36,204 bases of DNA, taken from positions 1 to 36,204 of the forward strand of contig NZ_JANQIM010000028.1 in assembly GCF_028282165.1 (NCBI RefSeq), given 5' to 3'. This stretch comes from Winogradskyella sp. Lineage in GTDB: Bacteria; Bacteroidota; Bacteroidia; Flavobacteriales; Flavobacteriaceae. Under the pieces are notes generated by a model. The model was not told the DNA's origin and searched no databases. It worked only from the letters and a program-made list of their open reading frames with translations. Numbering within the stretch: position 1 is the first letter of the stretch; every line of letters begins with the position of its first letter. Shown here piece after piece: positions 25,545 through 33,955 of the stretch. The translations under genes were made by a program, and so were the position numbers.

Positions 25545-26456
25545 TTATACAATTATTGTAGTGCTGTCTGATTTTAGTTCTTTACCAGGTTCAAAATAAA
25601 AATCAATTCTACCCAAATAAAGGCCGTATGCACCAACTTGATTTACAAGTACTTTTTGTCCAACTCTATTTTTTGTTATTGTTGGTTTAGGTAAGAATGT
25701 ATGGGTATGACCACCAATAATTAAGTCAATATCTTTAGTAGCTTTGGCTAAATTTAAATCGCTAGCAATATCTGGATTATCCTTATAATGATAACCAATA
25801 TGTGATAAACAGATTACCAAATCGCAAGATTCTTCTTCTTTTAGTGCACGAGAGATATCTTGAGCTATTTCTATGGGATCATTATAAATGGTTTCCTTGT
25901 ATAATTCTTTTTGTACAAGTCCCTCGAGCTGAATTCCTAATCCAAAAACACCTATTCTCACACCATCCCTAACTAAAACTTTGTAAGGTTTAACGTGGGT
26001 ATCCATAACGGTATTTGAAAAATCATAGTTTGCAGACACAAACTCAAACTTAGCATGTGGTAACTGCGCATAGAGACCATCGATGCCATTGTCAAAATCA
26101 TGATTACCTATAGTAGCCACATCGTATTTAAGCATACTCATGAGCTTAAATTCTAACTCACCACCGTAATAATTAAAATAGGGAGTACCTTGAAAAATAT
26201 CACCAGCATCAAACAATAAAGTATTTGGATTTTCTTTTCTTATGGATTCAACGATCGTTGCACGCCTAGCGACTCCACCTTTGTTTGGGTTTCTTTTGTG
26301 CTGAGGTCCAAAAGGGTCGATATGGCTGTGTACATCATTGGTATGTAAAATGGTAATATGTTTAATTTTAGGGTTGCAAGACTGTAAGGATAAGCCGCCT
26401 AGCCCTAAAACTGTAGCCGCAGCAGTAGCTTGCTGTATAAAATGTCTTCTTTTCAT
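25545..26456 (-). CDS. 5'-nucleotidase-type metallophosphoesterase (catalytic half), Tat lipoprotein
   Basis: 303 residues. The N-terminus KRRHFIQQATAAATVLGLGG is a twin-arginine signal, ending in lipobox LQSC (Cys27), so it is exported folded and lipidated. All dimetal motifs of the UshA/5'-nucleotidase catalytic domain are present: DVHSH (Asp41, His43), GDIFQG (Asp86), GNHDFD (118-120), SHIGY (His219) and GGHTHTF (His250, His252). The substrate-binding C-terminal domain of UshA is missing and is instead encoded by the gene just upstream, which overlaps this start by 4 bases. Together they would hydrolyse nucleotides or related phosphoesters in the periplasm. Confidence 0.9.
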   Translation of the reverse strand: MKRRHFIQQATAAATVLGLGGLSLQSCNPKIKHITILHTNDVHSHIDPFGPQHKRNPNKGGVARRATIVESIRKENPNTLLFDAGDIFQGTPYFNYYGGELEFKLMSMLKYDVATIGNHDFDNGIDGLYAQLPHAKFEFVSANYDFSNTVMDTHVKPYKVLVRDGVRIGVFGLGIQLEGLVQKELYKETIYNDPIEIAQDISRALKEEESCDLVICLSHIGYHYKDNPDIASDLNLAKATKDIDLIIGGHTHTFLPKPTITKNRVGQKVLVNQVGAYGLYLGRIDFYFEPGKELKSDSTTIIV

Positions 26457-27211
26457 GACTCGGTTGTAAGTTTTACAAAACGACTATCAATTTTTGGATT
26501 TATGGTATCGGTTTTTTTGAAATAATCGATAAGGATATTCCTTACTTTATAATCTAATCCATAGACACTATCATTTGGGTGAAAAAAAGTCATGTCATTA
26601 CCTCCATTATACAAATAATCGTTTGTAGCTAGATAATATGTTTGATCTTTAGAAATGGGCTTGTTGTTAATGAGTGCTTTTTCTACTTCAAAATTATCAT
26701 CTAATGTAATTTGAATTTGTTTTGAAACCGGATGGGCCTTTTTTGCCTTGGATAAGTACGATAGCATTTTGTTAATCTGTATGCCTTTTAATTCTACTAC
26801 AACTATAGAGTTTTCAAAAGGCATAATTTCGTAAGCTGTCCTCATAGTGATATTGCCTTCGGATATTATGGATCTTATACCTCCGTGATTTAACAGAACA
26901 AAGTCTATATTCTTTCCAGTACGTTTATGGAATACAGGATTGCTTTCACTGTAAACGGCATCAGCCATAAGATTACCAATAGCTGTGTTGAGTTCACCGT
27001 CTGATTTAGAATAAGTATCTGGAGCATACGAAATAATACTATCCAGATTTTTGTTTACATGTGCTCTATAAGGTTTAATATAATCTTCGATGGTTTGGCT
27101 AGATGAAATGTTTTCATCAATCTCTATGCGATTGCCTTCAATTCTTTGGTGCTCTTTGCAAGACGTAATTAGACTTATTAATAGAATAATTAAAAATGAA
27201 TTTCTAATCAT
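26453..27211 (-). CDS. 5'-nucleotidase C-terminal (substrate-binding) domain lipoprotein
   Basis: 252 residues with a lipoprotein signal (lipobox ITSC, Cys18). The remainder matches the 5_nucleotid_C domain of UshA-type enzymes: LNTAIGNLMADAVY, FVLLNHGGIRS, ITMRTAYEIMPFENSIVVVELKG and LATNDYLYNGGNDMTFF. The Asn/Gly/Arg and aromatic positions of the last two segments bind the nucleoside in UshA. It has no metal-site motifs, so alone it should be inactive. It is the first gene of the pair and overlaps the catalytic-half gene by 4 bases, which supports coupled synthesis and a heteromeric enzyme. Confidence 0.9.
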   Translation of the reverse strand: MIRNSFLIILLISLITSCKEHQRIEGNRIEIDENISSSQTIEDYIKPYRAHVNKNLDSIISYAPDTYSKSDGELNTAIGNLMADAVYSESNPVFHKRTGKNIDFVLLNHGGIRSIISEGNITMRTAYEIMPFENSIVVVELKGIQINKMLSYLSKAKKAHPVSKQIQITLDDNFEVEKALINNKPISKDQTYYLATNDYLYNGGNDMTFFHPNDSVYGLDYKVRNILIDYFKKTDTINPKIDSRFVKLTTES

Positions 27212-27254
27212 CGTATAACTTTCAAATGGGATGAAATAATGTTTAGGCTTTTGT

Positions 27255-27262
27255 TAAATTTG
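27255..27262 (+). promoter_or_regulatory. -7 element before DUF6913-dapA
   Basis: TAAATTTG, an exact TAnnTTTG match, ends 18 bases before the ATG at 27281. Confidence 0.55.
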
Positions 27263-27280
27263 CACAAAGGCTAAATATAA

Positions 27281-27799
27281 ATGATTTTAAAAGCATTTAA
27301 GGAAAAATCAAATCAAAAATATGTCAATAAATTGTTGTCTGCGCGTAAAGTTGCCGTAAGCAGTAATAAAGTAAAGACAATAGCAGTCCTGTTGAATGCT
27401 GATGAGTTTATTGATTTTGAAGTGTTTAGACAATATTTTAAAGTGTTAAATTTAACATCGCCCAAACACAAAATTGTGGCCTTTACAAATGATGATAAGT
27501 TTGTCTCTAGCCAATGGGAAACCTATTTTAGCCCAAAGGATTTTGGTTGGAAAGGAAAGATAAATAATACGGAGCTACAATTGTTTATTAATGAAGCTTA
27601 CGATGTTTTAATCAGCTATTATAAAGAAGAAAACTTACAGTTAAATACCATAACCGCAGCATCAAAAGCAAATCTTAAAGTTGGCTTAAGCAGAAATGAT
27701 GAGCGACTTTACGATTTAATTATAGATGTAAAACCAAAAGAGGTACAGATATTTAAGGAGGAATTTAAAAAATACTTGAACATTTTAAACAAATTATAA
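27281..27799 (+). CDS. Conserved protein of unknown function (DUF6913-like)
   Basis: 172 residues, no signal peptide or membrane segment. The fold looks alternating alpha/beta with KTIAVLLNADEF, HKIVAFTNDD and SAKDFGWKG-like segments (here SPKDFGWKG at about 84-92), and AYDVLISYYKEENLQL. I associate this with DUF6913, a small flavobacterial family that sits just upstream of dapA. The ATG of dapA overlaps its stop by one base (TAATG), so the two are coupled. Function unknown. Confidence 0.75.
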   Translation: MILKAFKEKSNQKYVNKLLSARKVAVSSNKVKTIAVLLNADEFIDFEVFRQYFKVLNLTSPKHKIVAFTNDDKFVSSQWETYFSPKDFGWKGKINNTELQLFINEAYDVLISYYKEENLQLNTITAASKANLKVGLSRNDERLYDLIIDVKPKEVQIFKEEFKKYLNILNKL

Positions 27800-28683
27800 T
27801 GACCAAATTTATAGGTACAGGAGTTGCATTAATAACACCATTTACATCAGATCTTAGTATAGATTTTGACGCCCTTAAACGATTAGTAGAACACAATGTT
27901 GAGAATGGCACGGAATACTTAGTGATAAGTGGTACAACAGGAGAAAGCGTCACAGTAACTTCAGAGGAAAAGAAAGAATTAATACAATTTATATCTAAAG
28001 TAAATAACGGTAGGTTACCTTTGGTATTGGGTATTGGTGGAAATAATACGGCGTCAATCATCGAAGAAATAAAAACCACCGACTTATCTTCTATAGATGC
28101 TATTCTTTCGGTTTCACCTTATTACAGCAAACCTACACAAGAAGGCCTCTATCAGCATTTTAAAGCTATTGCTGAGGCATCTCCATTGCCAATAATCTTA
28201 TACAATGTGCCAGGAAGGACTTCAAAAAATATGGAGCCAAAAACAACAATTCGTTTAGCCAAGGATTTTGACAATATCATTGCCGTTAAAGAAGCCGGAA
28301 ATAATGTACATCAATATCTAGAATTGTTAAGAACCAAGCCAGAGGATTTTTTGGTATTGTCGGGTGATGACGATTTGGCCTTGGGTGTAGCTTTGGCAGG
28401 TGGATCAGGTGTTATTTCTGTTATTGGGCAGGCTTTGCCAGAGGAATTTTCAGAGATGATTCGTTTAGGAATTGCTGGTAAAGCAAAAGAGGCGTACGAT
28501 CTTCATTTTAAATTAATGCCAATAACAAGTTTGATTTTTTCAGAGAATAACCCAGCAGGAATCAAAGCGGTTTTAGAAGCGCTTAATATATCTAAATCCC
28601 ATGTGCGTTTGCCATTAGTAGAGGCGACGGATAAGCTTAAAAAAGACATTAATAAAGCACTAGTCGACCTAGGTAAAAGTTAA
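27799..28683 (+). CDS. dapA: 4-Hydroxy-tetrahydrodipicolinate synthase
   Basis: Condenses pyruvate with aspartate semialdehyde, the first step of the diaminopimelate/lysine branch. 294 residues, a TIM barrel. The carboxylate-binding GTTGES is at 45-50, the catalytic Tyr135 and Arg140 lie in YNVPGRTS, and the Schiff-base Lys164 lies in AVKEAGNN. Tyr108/109 in SPYYSKPTQEG complete the proton relay. Coupled by a one-base overlap to DUF6913 and followed by a terminator. It works in the same pathway as dapF at 5788, though the two genes are 21 kb apart. Confidence 0.96.
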   Translation: MTKFIGTGVALITPFTSDLSIDFDALKRLVEHNVENGTEYLVISGTTGESVTVTSEEKKELIQFISKVNNGRLPLVLGIGGNNTASIIEEIKTTDLSSIDAILSVSPYYSKPTQEGLYQHFKAIAEASPLPIILYNVPGRTSKNMEPKTTIRLAKDFDNIIAVKEAGNNVHQYLELLRTKPEDFLVLSGDDDLALGVALAGGSGVISVIGQALPEEFSEMIRLGIAGKAKEAYDLHFKLMPITSLIFSENNPAGIKAVLEALNISKSHVRLPLVEATDKLKKDINKALVDLGKS

Positions 28684-28727
28684 ACTTAGTTTAAATTAGG
28701 TTTTGCCTTTAAAACTAAGTTTATTTT
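28682..28727 (+). terminator. Terminator after dapA
   Basis: Perfect 11-bp stem AAACTTAGTTT (28682-28692) with AAACTAAGTTT (28712-28722), 19-nt loop, followed by ATTTTA. The left arm includes the last bases of the dapA stop codon. Confidence 0.55.
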
Positions 28728-28766
28728 AGCATATAATTTTTGTTTTTATAATCCGTTAATAATGTG

Positions 28767-28774
28767 TACTTTTG
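28767..28774 (+). promoter_or_regulatory. -7 element of the bamD-rpoZ-coaBC operon
   Basis: TACTTTTG, an exact TAnnTTTG match, with TTTG at 28739-28742 upstream (24-bp gap, near the usual limit of 23). It lies inside a longer open frame starting at 28762, which is one reason to place the bamD start at 28792. Confidence 0.65.
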
Positions 28775-28791
28775 CACCCTGTTTAAAATTT

Positions 28792-29592
28792 ATGAAGCGA
28801 GGACTATACATACTATTCATAGCAATCTTATTGGTTTCCTGTAGCGATTTCCAGAAGGCTTTAAAGTCTGATGATATGTCTAAAAAGTTTACGTTAGCTA
28901 CTGAACTATATGAAGCAGAAAAATGGAGTAAATCTAAGAGATTGCTCGATCAAGTTCTTCCAAAGTATAGAGGAAAACCTCAGGCAGAAAAGTTAACTTA
29001 TATGCATGCCATGTGTGCGTATCAAATGGGAGACTACTATATCGCAAGTTACCACTTTGAAAAGTTTACGGACGTATATCCCAAAAGTGAAAAAGCTGAG
29101 GAAGCATCATTTTTGTCTGCAAAGGGTTATTACTACAATTCTCCGGTTTATTCAAAAGAACAGAAAGAAACCATAGAAGCTATTGAGAAATTGCAATTGT
29201 TTGTTAATGCATACCCAAATTCAGAATACCTTCAAGAAGCCAATACATTAGTAAAGGAATTAGATTTTAAGCTCGAAAAAAAGGCCTTTGAAATCGCAAA
29301 GCAATATGATTTAATCAGGGACTATAAAGCTGCAATTAAATCGTTCAATAATTTTTTATTTGAATTTCCTGGGACCAAGTTGAGAAATGAAGCTATGTAC
29401 TATAGATTGGATGCAGCTTACAATTTGGCAATGTTTAGTGTAAACAATTTAAAAGAAGAACGGCTTAACGAAGCCATATCCTATTTTAATTCGTTAAAGA
29501 AAGCCTTTCCTAATTCAGAGTTTTTAGCCGATGCGACTAGAATGAAAACAGAATTAGAAGAAGAATTAAAAATATTTAGTACTAAAAGTTAA
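28792..29592 (+). CDS. bamD: Outer membrane protein assembly factor BamD
   Basis: Essential lipoprotein of the BAM complex that inserts beta-barrel proteins in the outer membrane. 266 residues from the ATG at 28792 (MKRGLYILFIAILLVSC); lipobox LVSC with Cys17. The body consists of TPR-like helical pairs (about 30-255), for example KSKRLLDQVLPKYRGKPQAEK, YIASYHFEKFTDVYPKSEKA and AIKSFNNFLFEFPGTKLRNEA, typical of BamD/YfiO. Upstream in-frame starts are ruled out by the promoter at 28767 and by the lipoprotein signal. First gene of the operon continuing into rpoZ 11 bases later. Confidence 0.94.
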   Translation: MKRGLYILFIAILLVSCSDFQKALKSDDMSKKFTLATELYEAEKWSKSKRLLDQVLPKYRGKPQAEKLTYMHAMCAYQMGDYYIASYHFEKFTDVYPKSEKAEEASFLSAKGYYYNSPVYSKEQKETIEAIEKLQLFVNAYPNSEYLQEANTLVKELDFKLEKKAFEIAKQYDLIRDYKAAIKSFNNFLFEFPGTKLRNEAMYYRLDAAYNLAMFSVNNLKEERLNEAISYFNSLKKAFPNSEFLADATRMKTELEEELKIFSTKS

Positions 29593-29603
29593 TCGTTATA
29601 AAG

Positions 29604-29930
29604 ATGGATTTAAAGAAGACTGATGCACCTGTTACCACTGTAACTTACAATAGAAATGAAGTTGATGCACCTACAAACAATATCTACGAAGCTATTTCTG
29701 TTATTGCTAAACGTGCAGAGCAAATCAATACAGACATAAGACGTGAGTTAATAGACAAACTAGAAGAGTTTGCAACTTACAATGATAGTCTTGAAGAAAT
29801 TTTTGAAAACAAAGAGCAGATAGAAGTTTCTAAGTTTTACGAAAAATTACCTAAGCCACATGCTTTAGCGATTAAAGAGTGGTTAGATGACAAGATTTAT
29901 CATAGAAACACTGAGGATACCAAGGAATAA
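29604..29930 (+). CDS. rpoZ: RNA polymerase omega subunit, Bacteroidota type
   Basis: 108 residues. The segment PTNNIYEAISVIAKRAEQIN (about 23-42) corresponds to the conserved omega/RPB6 helix that clamps the beta-prime C-terminus. The C-terminal half (EFATYNDSLEEIFENKEQIE, FYEKLPKPHALAIKEWLD) is typical of the Bacteroidota version. It supports assembly of core RNA polymerase. It sits between bamD and coaBC; in other bacteria rpoZ also neighbours coaBC (with gmk), so the context agrees. Confidence 0.92.
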   Translation: MDLKKTDAPVTTVTYNRNEVDAPTNNIYEAISVIAKRAEQINTDIRRELIDKLEEFATYNDSLEEIFENKEQIEVSKFYEKLPKPHALAIKEWLDDKIYHRNTEDTKE

Positions 29931-29993
29931 GCTACCTTAGCTTTAGTACATGGGATGCTTACAAGAAATAACTTTTAATTTCAGGGAAAACCT

Positions 29994-30015
29994 AGAGATA
30001 TATAAATCTCTTTTA
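29994..30015 (+). terminator. Weak terminator-like hairpin between rpoZ and coaBC
   Basis: 6-bp stem AGAGAT (29994-29999) with ATCTCT (30006-30011), then TTTTA. Too weak to separate the transcripts firmly; partial read-through into coaBC is likely. A second small hairpin (AAGCTA, 29929-29934, with TAGCTT, 29938-29943) overlaps the rpoZ stop. Confidence 0.3.
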
Positions 30016-30029
30016 TCGCGTAAACTTTC

Positions 30030-31241
30030 ATGTCTATTCTAAAAGACAAAAACATTTTATTAGGCATTACCGCAGGTATTGCCGCATATAAATCTGCTAG
30101 TTTAGTAAGATTGTTTATAAAAGCAGGCGCAAACGTAAAGGTTGTTATGACGCCTGCTTCTAAAGATTTTATTACACCACTTACACTTTCTACATTATCT
30201 AAAAATCCTGTGTATTCATCTTTTGTAGACGAGGATGACGACAATGAGGTATGGAATAACCATGTTGAACTAGGGCTTTGGGCCGACTATTTTGTTATAG
30301 CACCCGCTACTGCAAATACTATGGCAAAAATGGCTAATGGTGTTTGTGATAATATTTTGCTGGCCACATATTTATCAGCTAAATGTCCTGTATATTTTGC
30401 CCCAGCAATGGACTTAGATATGTATAAGCATCAGTCCACTAAGGCATCTTTTGAGAAGTTAACATCTTATGGTAACAAAATGATTCCTGCAGGAACAGGG
30501 GAGTTGGCTAGTGGTTTAGTTGGAGAAGGGCGTATGGCAGAACCTGAAGACATTATTGATTTTGTTGAAAACGATATCCTGAGTCAATTACCATTTAGGG
30601 GAAAACAAGTTTTAATTACGGCAGGCCCTACTTATGAAGCTATAGATCCGGTAAGGTTTATAGGTAATCATTCTAGCGGAAAAATGGGTTTTGAAATTGC
30701 CAGAGTAGCCGCTAACTTGGGTGCAAAGGTGGTTTTAGTATCAGGTCCTACACATCAAAAGATCAATCATAACTCCGTTAATGTAATACCTGTAATTAGT
30801 GCAGAAGAAATGTATGATGAAGTGCATAAATACTTTAAATCTTCTGATATAGCTATTCTTTCCGCAGCAGTAGCTGATTACAGACCAAAATTTGTAGCCG
30901 ATAAGAAAATAAAAAAGAAAGATACAACGTTTAGTATTGAGCTAGAGAAGACAAAGGATATTCTAAAATCATTAGGCGATATTAAAGCGCACCAATTTTT
31001 GGTTGGCTTTGCACTAGAAACCAATAACGAGCTAGAGCATGCTAAAGAAAAATTGAAATCCAAAAACTTGGATTTGATTGTTCTTAATTCTTTAAAAGAT
31101 AAAGGCGCAGGTTTTGGAGTATCAACAAATAAGGTTACATTTATAACATCGTCTTACGATATTATAGAACATCCACTTAAATCTAAAGCTGAAGTCGCTG
31201 AGGATTTAATACAACAGATATTAAAACAATTACATGCGTAA
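30030..31241 (+). CDS. coaBC: CoaBC: phosphopantothenoylcysteine decarboxylase / phosphopantothenate-cysteine ligase
   Basis: Two consecutive steps of coenzyme A synthesis in one 403-residue protein. The N-terminal flavoprotein decarboxylase (about 1-180) has LLGITAGIAAYKSASLVR, the active His78 in NNHVELG and APAMDLDMY (124-132). The C-terminal ligase (about 190-400) has TAGPTYEAIDPVRFIGNHSSGKMG and KDILKSLG. Two classical decarboxylase residues differ: the motif PxMNxxMW reads PAMDLDMY (Asp128 for Asn), and the proton-donor Cys in LACG..GxGRM is Ser161 (LASGLVGEGRM). I believe this is shared by Bacteroidota homologues, so the enzyme is probably active with an altered active site. Overlaps the next gene by 8 bases. 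Confidence 0.95.
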   Translation: MSILKDKNILLGITAGIAAYKSASLVRLFIKAGANVKVVMTPASKDFITPLTLSTLSKNPVYSSFVDEDDDNEVWNNHVELGLWADYFVIAPATANTMAKMANGVCDNILLATYLSAKCPVYFAPAMDLDMYKHQSTKASFEKLTSYGNKMIPAGTGELASGLVGEGRMAEPEDIIDFVENDILSQLPFRGKQVLITAGPTYEAIDPVRFIGNHSSGKMGFEIARVAANLGAKVVLVSGPTHQKINHNSVNVIPVISAEEMYDEVHKYFKSSDIAILSAAVADYRPKFVADKKIKKKDTTFSIELEKTKDILKSLGDIKAHQFLVGFALETNNELEHAKEKLKSKNLDLIVLNSLKDKGAGFGVSTNKVTFITSSYDIIEHPLKSKAEVAEDLIQQILKQLHA

Positions 31242-32121
31242 AATACTAGTTTTATTTGCCCTTATATTGCCAACAGTTACATTTTCGCAAGAGTTGAACT
31301 GTACCGTGAATGTTATAGCACAGTTAACAGGTAATGACAATAATGTTGTTTTCAGGACACTCGAAAAACAACTGACAGAATTTATAAACAATACGCAATG
31401 GACAGATAAAAACTTTAGTCCTCAAGAACGTATTAATTGTAGTATGGTCATAAATGTAACTAACTACGAAAATGATAATTTTAGTGCTACATTACAAGTG
31501 TCATCCTCTCGACCAATCTTTAATTCTACCTACAGTTCTCCCGTATATAACTATAATGATAAAGACTTTAATTTTCAATATCTGGAATTTCAGAACTTAG
31601 TATTCAATCCACTTCAGTTTGAGTCTAATTTAATGTCCGTTTTATCATTTCATGTATTTATGATTCTAGGTATGGATGCAGATTCTTTTGCGCTTAATGG
31701 AGGAGATGAATATTTTGCCCAAGCACAGATTATAGCTAATTATTCGCAGCAATTAAATGGGCAAGGGTGGAAGTTGGAAGACGGCTTACAATCGCGTTTT
31801 GCTTTGATCGATAACTTATTATCACCAATGTTTAAAGAGATTAGGTCTACAATGTATAATTACCATATTGGTGGTTTGGATATTATGGCAGATGACCCCA
31901 AAGAAGGAAAGGCCAAGATTATTGAGCAAATTCCAGAATTGGAAAAGATAAATAGAAGACGTCCCAATTCTTTTTTATTGCGTGTCTTCTTTGATGCCAA
32001 ATCAGATGAGCTAATGGATGTCTTATCAGGTGGGCCTAGTGTTAATATTGCAGACGCCGTTGACATTCTTAATAAGATAGCTCCAATGCACTCGCAAAAG
32101 TGGAGGAATATTAAGTTTTAA
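31234..32121 (+). CDS. DUF4835 family periplasmic protein (T9SS PorD-like)
   Basis: 295 residues with a signal peptide (1-19, MRKILVLFALILPTVTFSQ). Conserved features are ELNCTVNVIAQLTGNDNNVVFRTLEKQLTEFINNTQW, INCSMVINVTNY, LSFHVFMILGMDADSFALNGGDEYFAQAQ and GKAKIIEQIPELEKINRRRPNSFLLRVFFDAK. This is the DUF4835 family, which sits between coaBC and recN in flavobacteria; some annotations call it type IX secretion protein PorD, which I recall but cannot verify here. A link to T9SS would fit the sorting-domain proteins in this window. It overlaps coaBC by 8 bases. Confidence 0.85.
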   Translation: MRKILVLFALILPTVTFSQELNCTVNVIAQLTGNDNNVVFRTLEKQLTEFINNTQWTDKNFSPQERINCSMVINVTNYENDNFSATLQVSSSRPIFNSTYSSPVYNYNDKDFNFQYLEFQNLVFNPLQFESNLMSVLSFHVFMILGMDADSFALNGGDEYFAQAQIIANYSQQLNGQGWKLEDGLQSRFALIDNLLSPMFKEIRSTMYNYHIGGLDIMADDPKEGKAKIIEQIPELEKINRRRPNSFLLRVFFDAKSDELMDVLSGGPSVNIADAVDILNKIAPMHSQKWRNIKF

Positions 32122-32169
32122 TAAATTCATAATTTTAGTTTTCCCAGTCTGAACTTGATTCAGAATCTT

Positions 32170-32177
32170 TACTTTTG
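32170..32177 (+). promoter_or_regulatory. -7 element before recN
   Basis: TACTTTTG, an exact TAnnTTTG match, ends 22 bases before the recN start at 32200. No TTG at the standard upstream spacing. Confidence 0.5.
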
Positions 32178-32199
32178 TAAATACTAATCACAATTTTAT

Positions 32200-33852
32200 T
32201 TGCTCACCTCACTTTACATAAAGAATTATGCGTTAATAGACGAGCTTAGTGTTCAGTTTAATAGTGGATTGACTATTATTACTGGCGAAACTGGCGCTGG
32301 AAAATCTATCCTTTTGGGTGGTTTATCCTTAGTATTAGGTAAACGTGCGGATTTAAGTCAGGTAAAAAACAAAGATGAAAAATGTGTTATAGAGGCAAGT
32401 TTCGATATTGCTAACTATAACTTAAAATCCCTTTTTTTGTCTTTGGACTTAGACTATGATGTGCAAACGATTATAAGGCGCGAAATTTTACCCTCAGGCA
32501 AATCTCGAGCTTTTGTCAATGATGTACCAACAACTTTAGAGAGTTTAGTTGCTCTAAGCACACATCTTATAGATATACATTCACAGCATCAAACACAACA
32601 AATAATTCAGGACGATTATCAATTTAAAGTTATAGATGCACTGGCTGATAATGGCAAAAACTTGGAGCTATATTCAGAAAGATTAATGACTTATAAGTCG
32701 CTTCAGAAGTCTTTAGAAATACTCAAAGCCTCTAAAGCTGATTTGATTAAAGAGTATGATTATAATTTGTTTCTAACTAAAGAATTGAATGAAATTGATT
32801 TGGAATCTGTAGATGTCGAAGATTTAGAATCGCAATATGAGCAGCTTAACAATGTAGAAATAATAGGAGAGAAGCTGGGTAGTTCTAAATTTATACTTTC
32901 TAGAGAAGATCAAGGCGTTATGGACCAATTAAATCTTATAAAACAAGAACTAAATAAGATTTCGGGTTTTGGGAAGGCATACGAGTCTTTAGAGGATAGA
33001 GTATCGAGTGTAAATGTTGAGTTAGATGATATCGTTGCAGAATTGGATAAGCTTGAAGCGTTGTTGTCCTCAGATCCTCAGGAGTTAGAACGTGTTAGTT
33101 TGAAACTGCAAAAGGTTAATAATCTTTTTCAAAAACATTCAGTGTCAGAAGTCGATGAATTAATCGAGATAAAAACAGAGCTTGAATCTAAGATTTCTAA
33201 TACCGAAAGTTTAGATGAGAGCATTATAGAGAAAGAAAAAGAAATTTCAAACCTCAACAAAGAGTTAAATCAAATCGCTACAACGATCAGTAATCAGCGA
33301 AAAGCTATAATTCCTGTATTAATAGAAAAGCTAGAGAAAATGCTTTCGGGGTTAGGAATGCCAAATGCTAAATTCAAAATAGAGCTTGAATCTCTAGATA
33401 GTTTTTTGGTCAATGGAAAAGACCGTTTGCAGTTTTTGTTTATGGCAAACAAAGGATCTAGCTTTAATGCATTAAAGAAAGCTGCTTCTGGCGGCGAGTT
33501 ATCTAGAATTATGCTGACCATTAAATCTATTTTGTCAGAATATATGCAGTTACCATCTATAATGTTCGATGAAATAGATACAGGTGTTTCAGGCGAAATA
33601 TCGAATAAAATGGGTAGTATTATGAAGCAAATGAGTGGAAGAATGCAAGTGTTTAGTATTACACATCTACCACAGATAGCTGCTAAAGGAGATTCACATT
33701 TTAAAGTATTCAAAACAGATATTGACCATGTCACACATACACAACTTAAGCGATTAGATGAAGATCAGCGTATAGTTGAAATAGCACAAATGCTAGGCGG
33801 TACTGACATTACAGAATCAGCTATGGCTCATGCCAAACAATTATTGAATTAA
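32200..33852 (+). CDS. recN: DNA repair protein RecN
   Basis: SMC-like ATPase acting early in double-strand-break repair. 550 residues. Walker A GETGAGKS (29-36) is followed by long coiled-coil arms (about 150-350, rich in Glu/Lys/Leu heptads). The C-terminal ATPase half has the ABC signature ASGGELSRIML and Walker B IMFDEIDTG (Asp457, Glu458), then FSITHLPQIAAKG. The start is TTG at 32200 (MLTSLYIKNYALIDEL), exactly where RecN proteins begin, with no ATG available upstream in frame. Confidence 0.96.
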   Translation: MLTSLYIKNYALIDELSVQFNSGLTIITGETGAGKSILLGGLSLVLGKRADLSQVKNKDEKCVIEASFDIANYNLKSLFLSLDLDYDVQTIIRREILPSGKSRAFVNDVPTTLESLVALSTHLIDIHSQHQTQQIIQDDYQFKVIDALADNGKNLELYSERLMTYKSLQKSLEILKASKADLIKEYDYNLFLTKELNEIDLESVDVEDLESQYEQLNNVEIIGEKLGSSKFILSREDQGVMDQLNLIKQELNKISGFGKAYESLEDRVSSVNVELDDIVAELDKLEALLSSDPQELERVSLKLQKVNNLFQKHSVSEVDELIEIKTELESKISNTESLDESIIEKEKEISNLNKELNQIATTISNQRKAIIPVLIEKLEKMLSGLGMPNAKFKIELESLDSFLVNGKDRLQFLFMANKGSSFNALKKAASGGELSRIMLTIKSILSEYMQLPSIMFDEIDTGVSGEISNKMGSIMKQMSGRMQVFSITHLPQIAAKGDSHFKVFKTDIDHVTHTQLKRLDEDQRIVEIAQMLGGTDITESAMAHAKQLLN

Positions 33853-33904
33853 CAGATCATTGCTGCATAGGCAGGAACTTATCATTATTTCTTTAATTAA
33901 ATCT

Positions 33905-33912
33905 TATATTTG
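33905..33912 (+). promoter_or_regulatory. -7 element before fabI
   Basis: TATATTTG, an exact TAnnTTTG match, 43 bases before the fabI ATG at 33956. No TTG at the standard spacing. Confidence 0.5.
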
Positions 33913-33955
33913 ACCGATAAATTACTAATCAAAAACAGACTAAAATAGATAGACA

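Noticed and set aside
25545..27211. Frameshifted or broken ushA gene
   Set aside because: Each half has its own signal sequence and intact motifs, and the order of the halves is reversed relative to UshA, so no frameshift could explain it.
28762..28791. Start of bamD at 28762
   Set aside because: An exact -7 element (28767-28774) lies within this extension, and the Met at 28792 begins a perfect lipoprotein signal.
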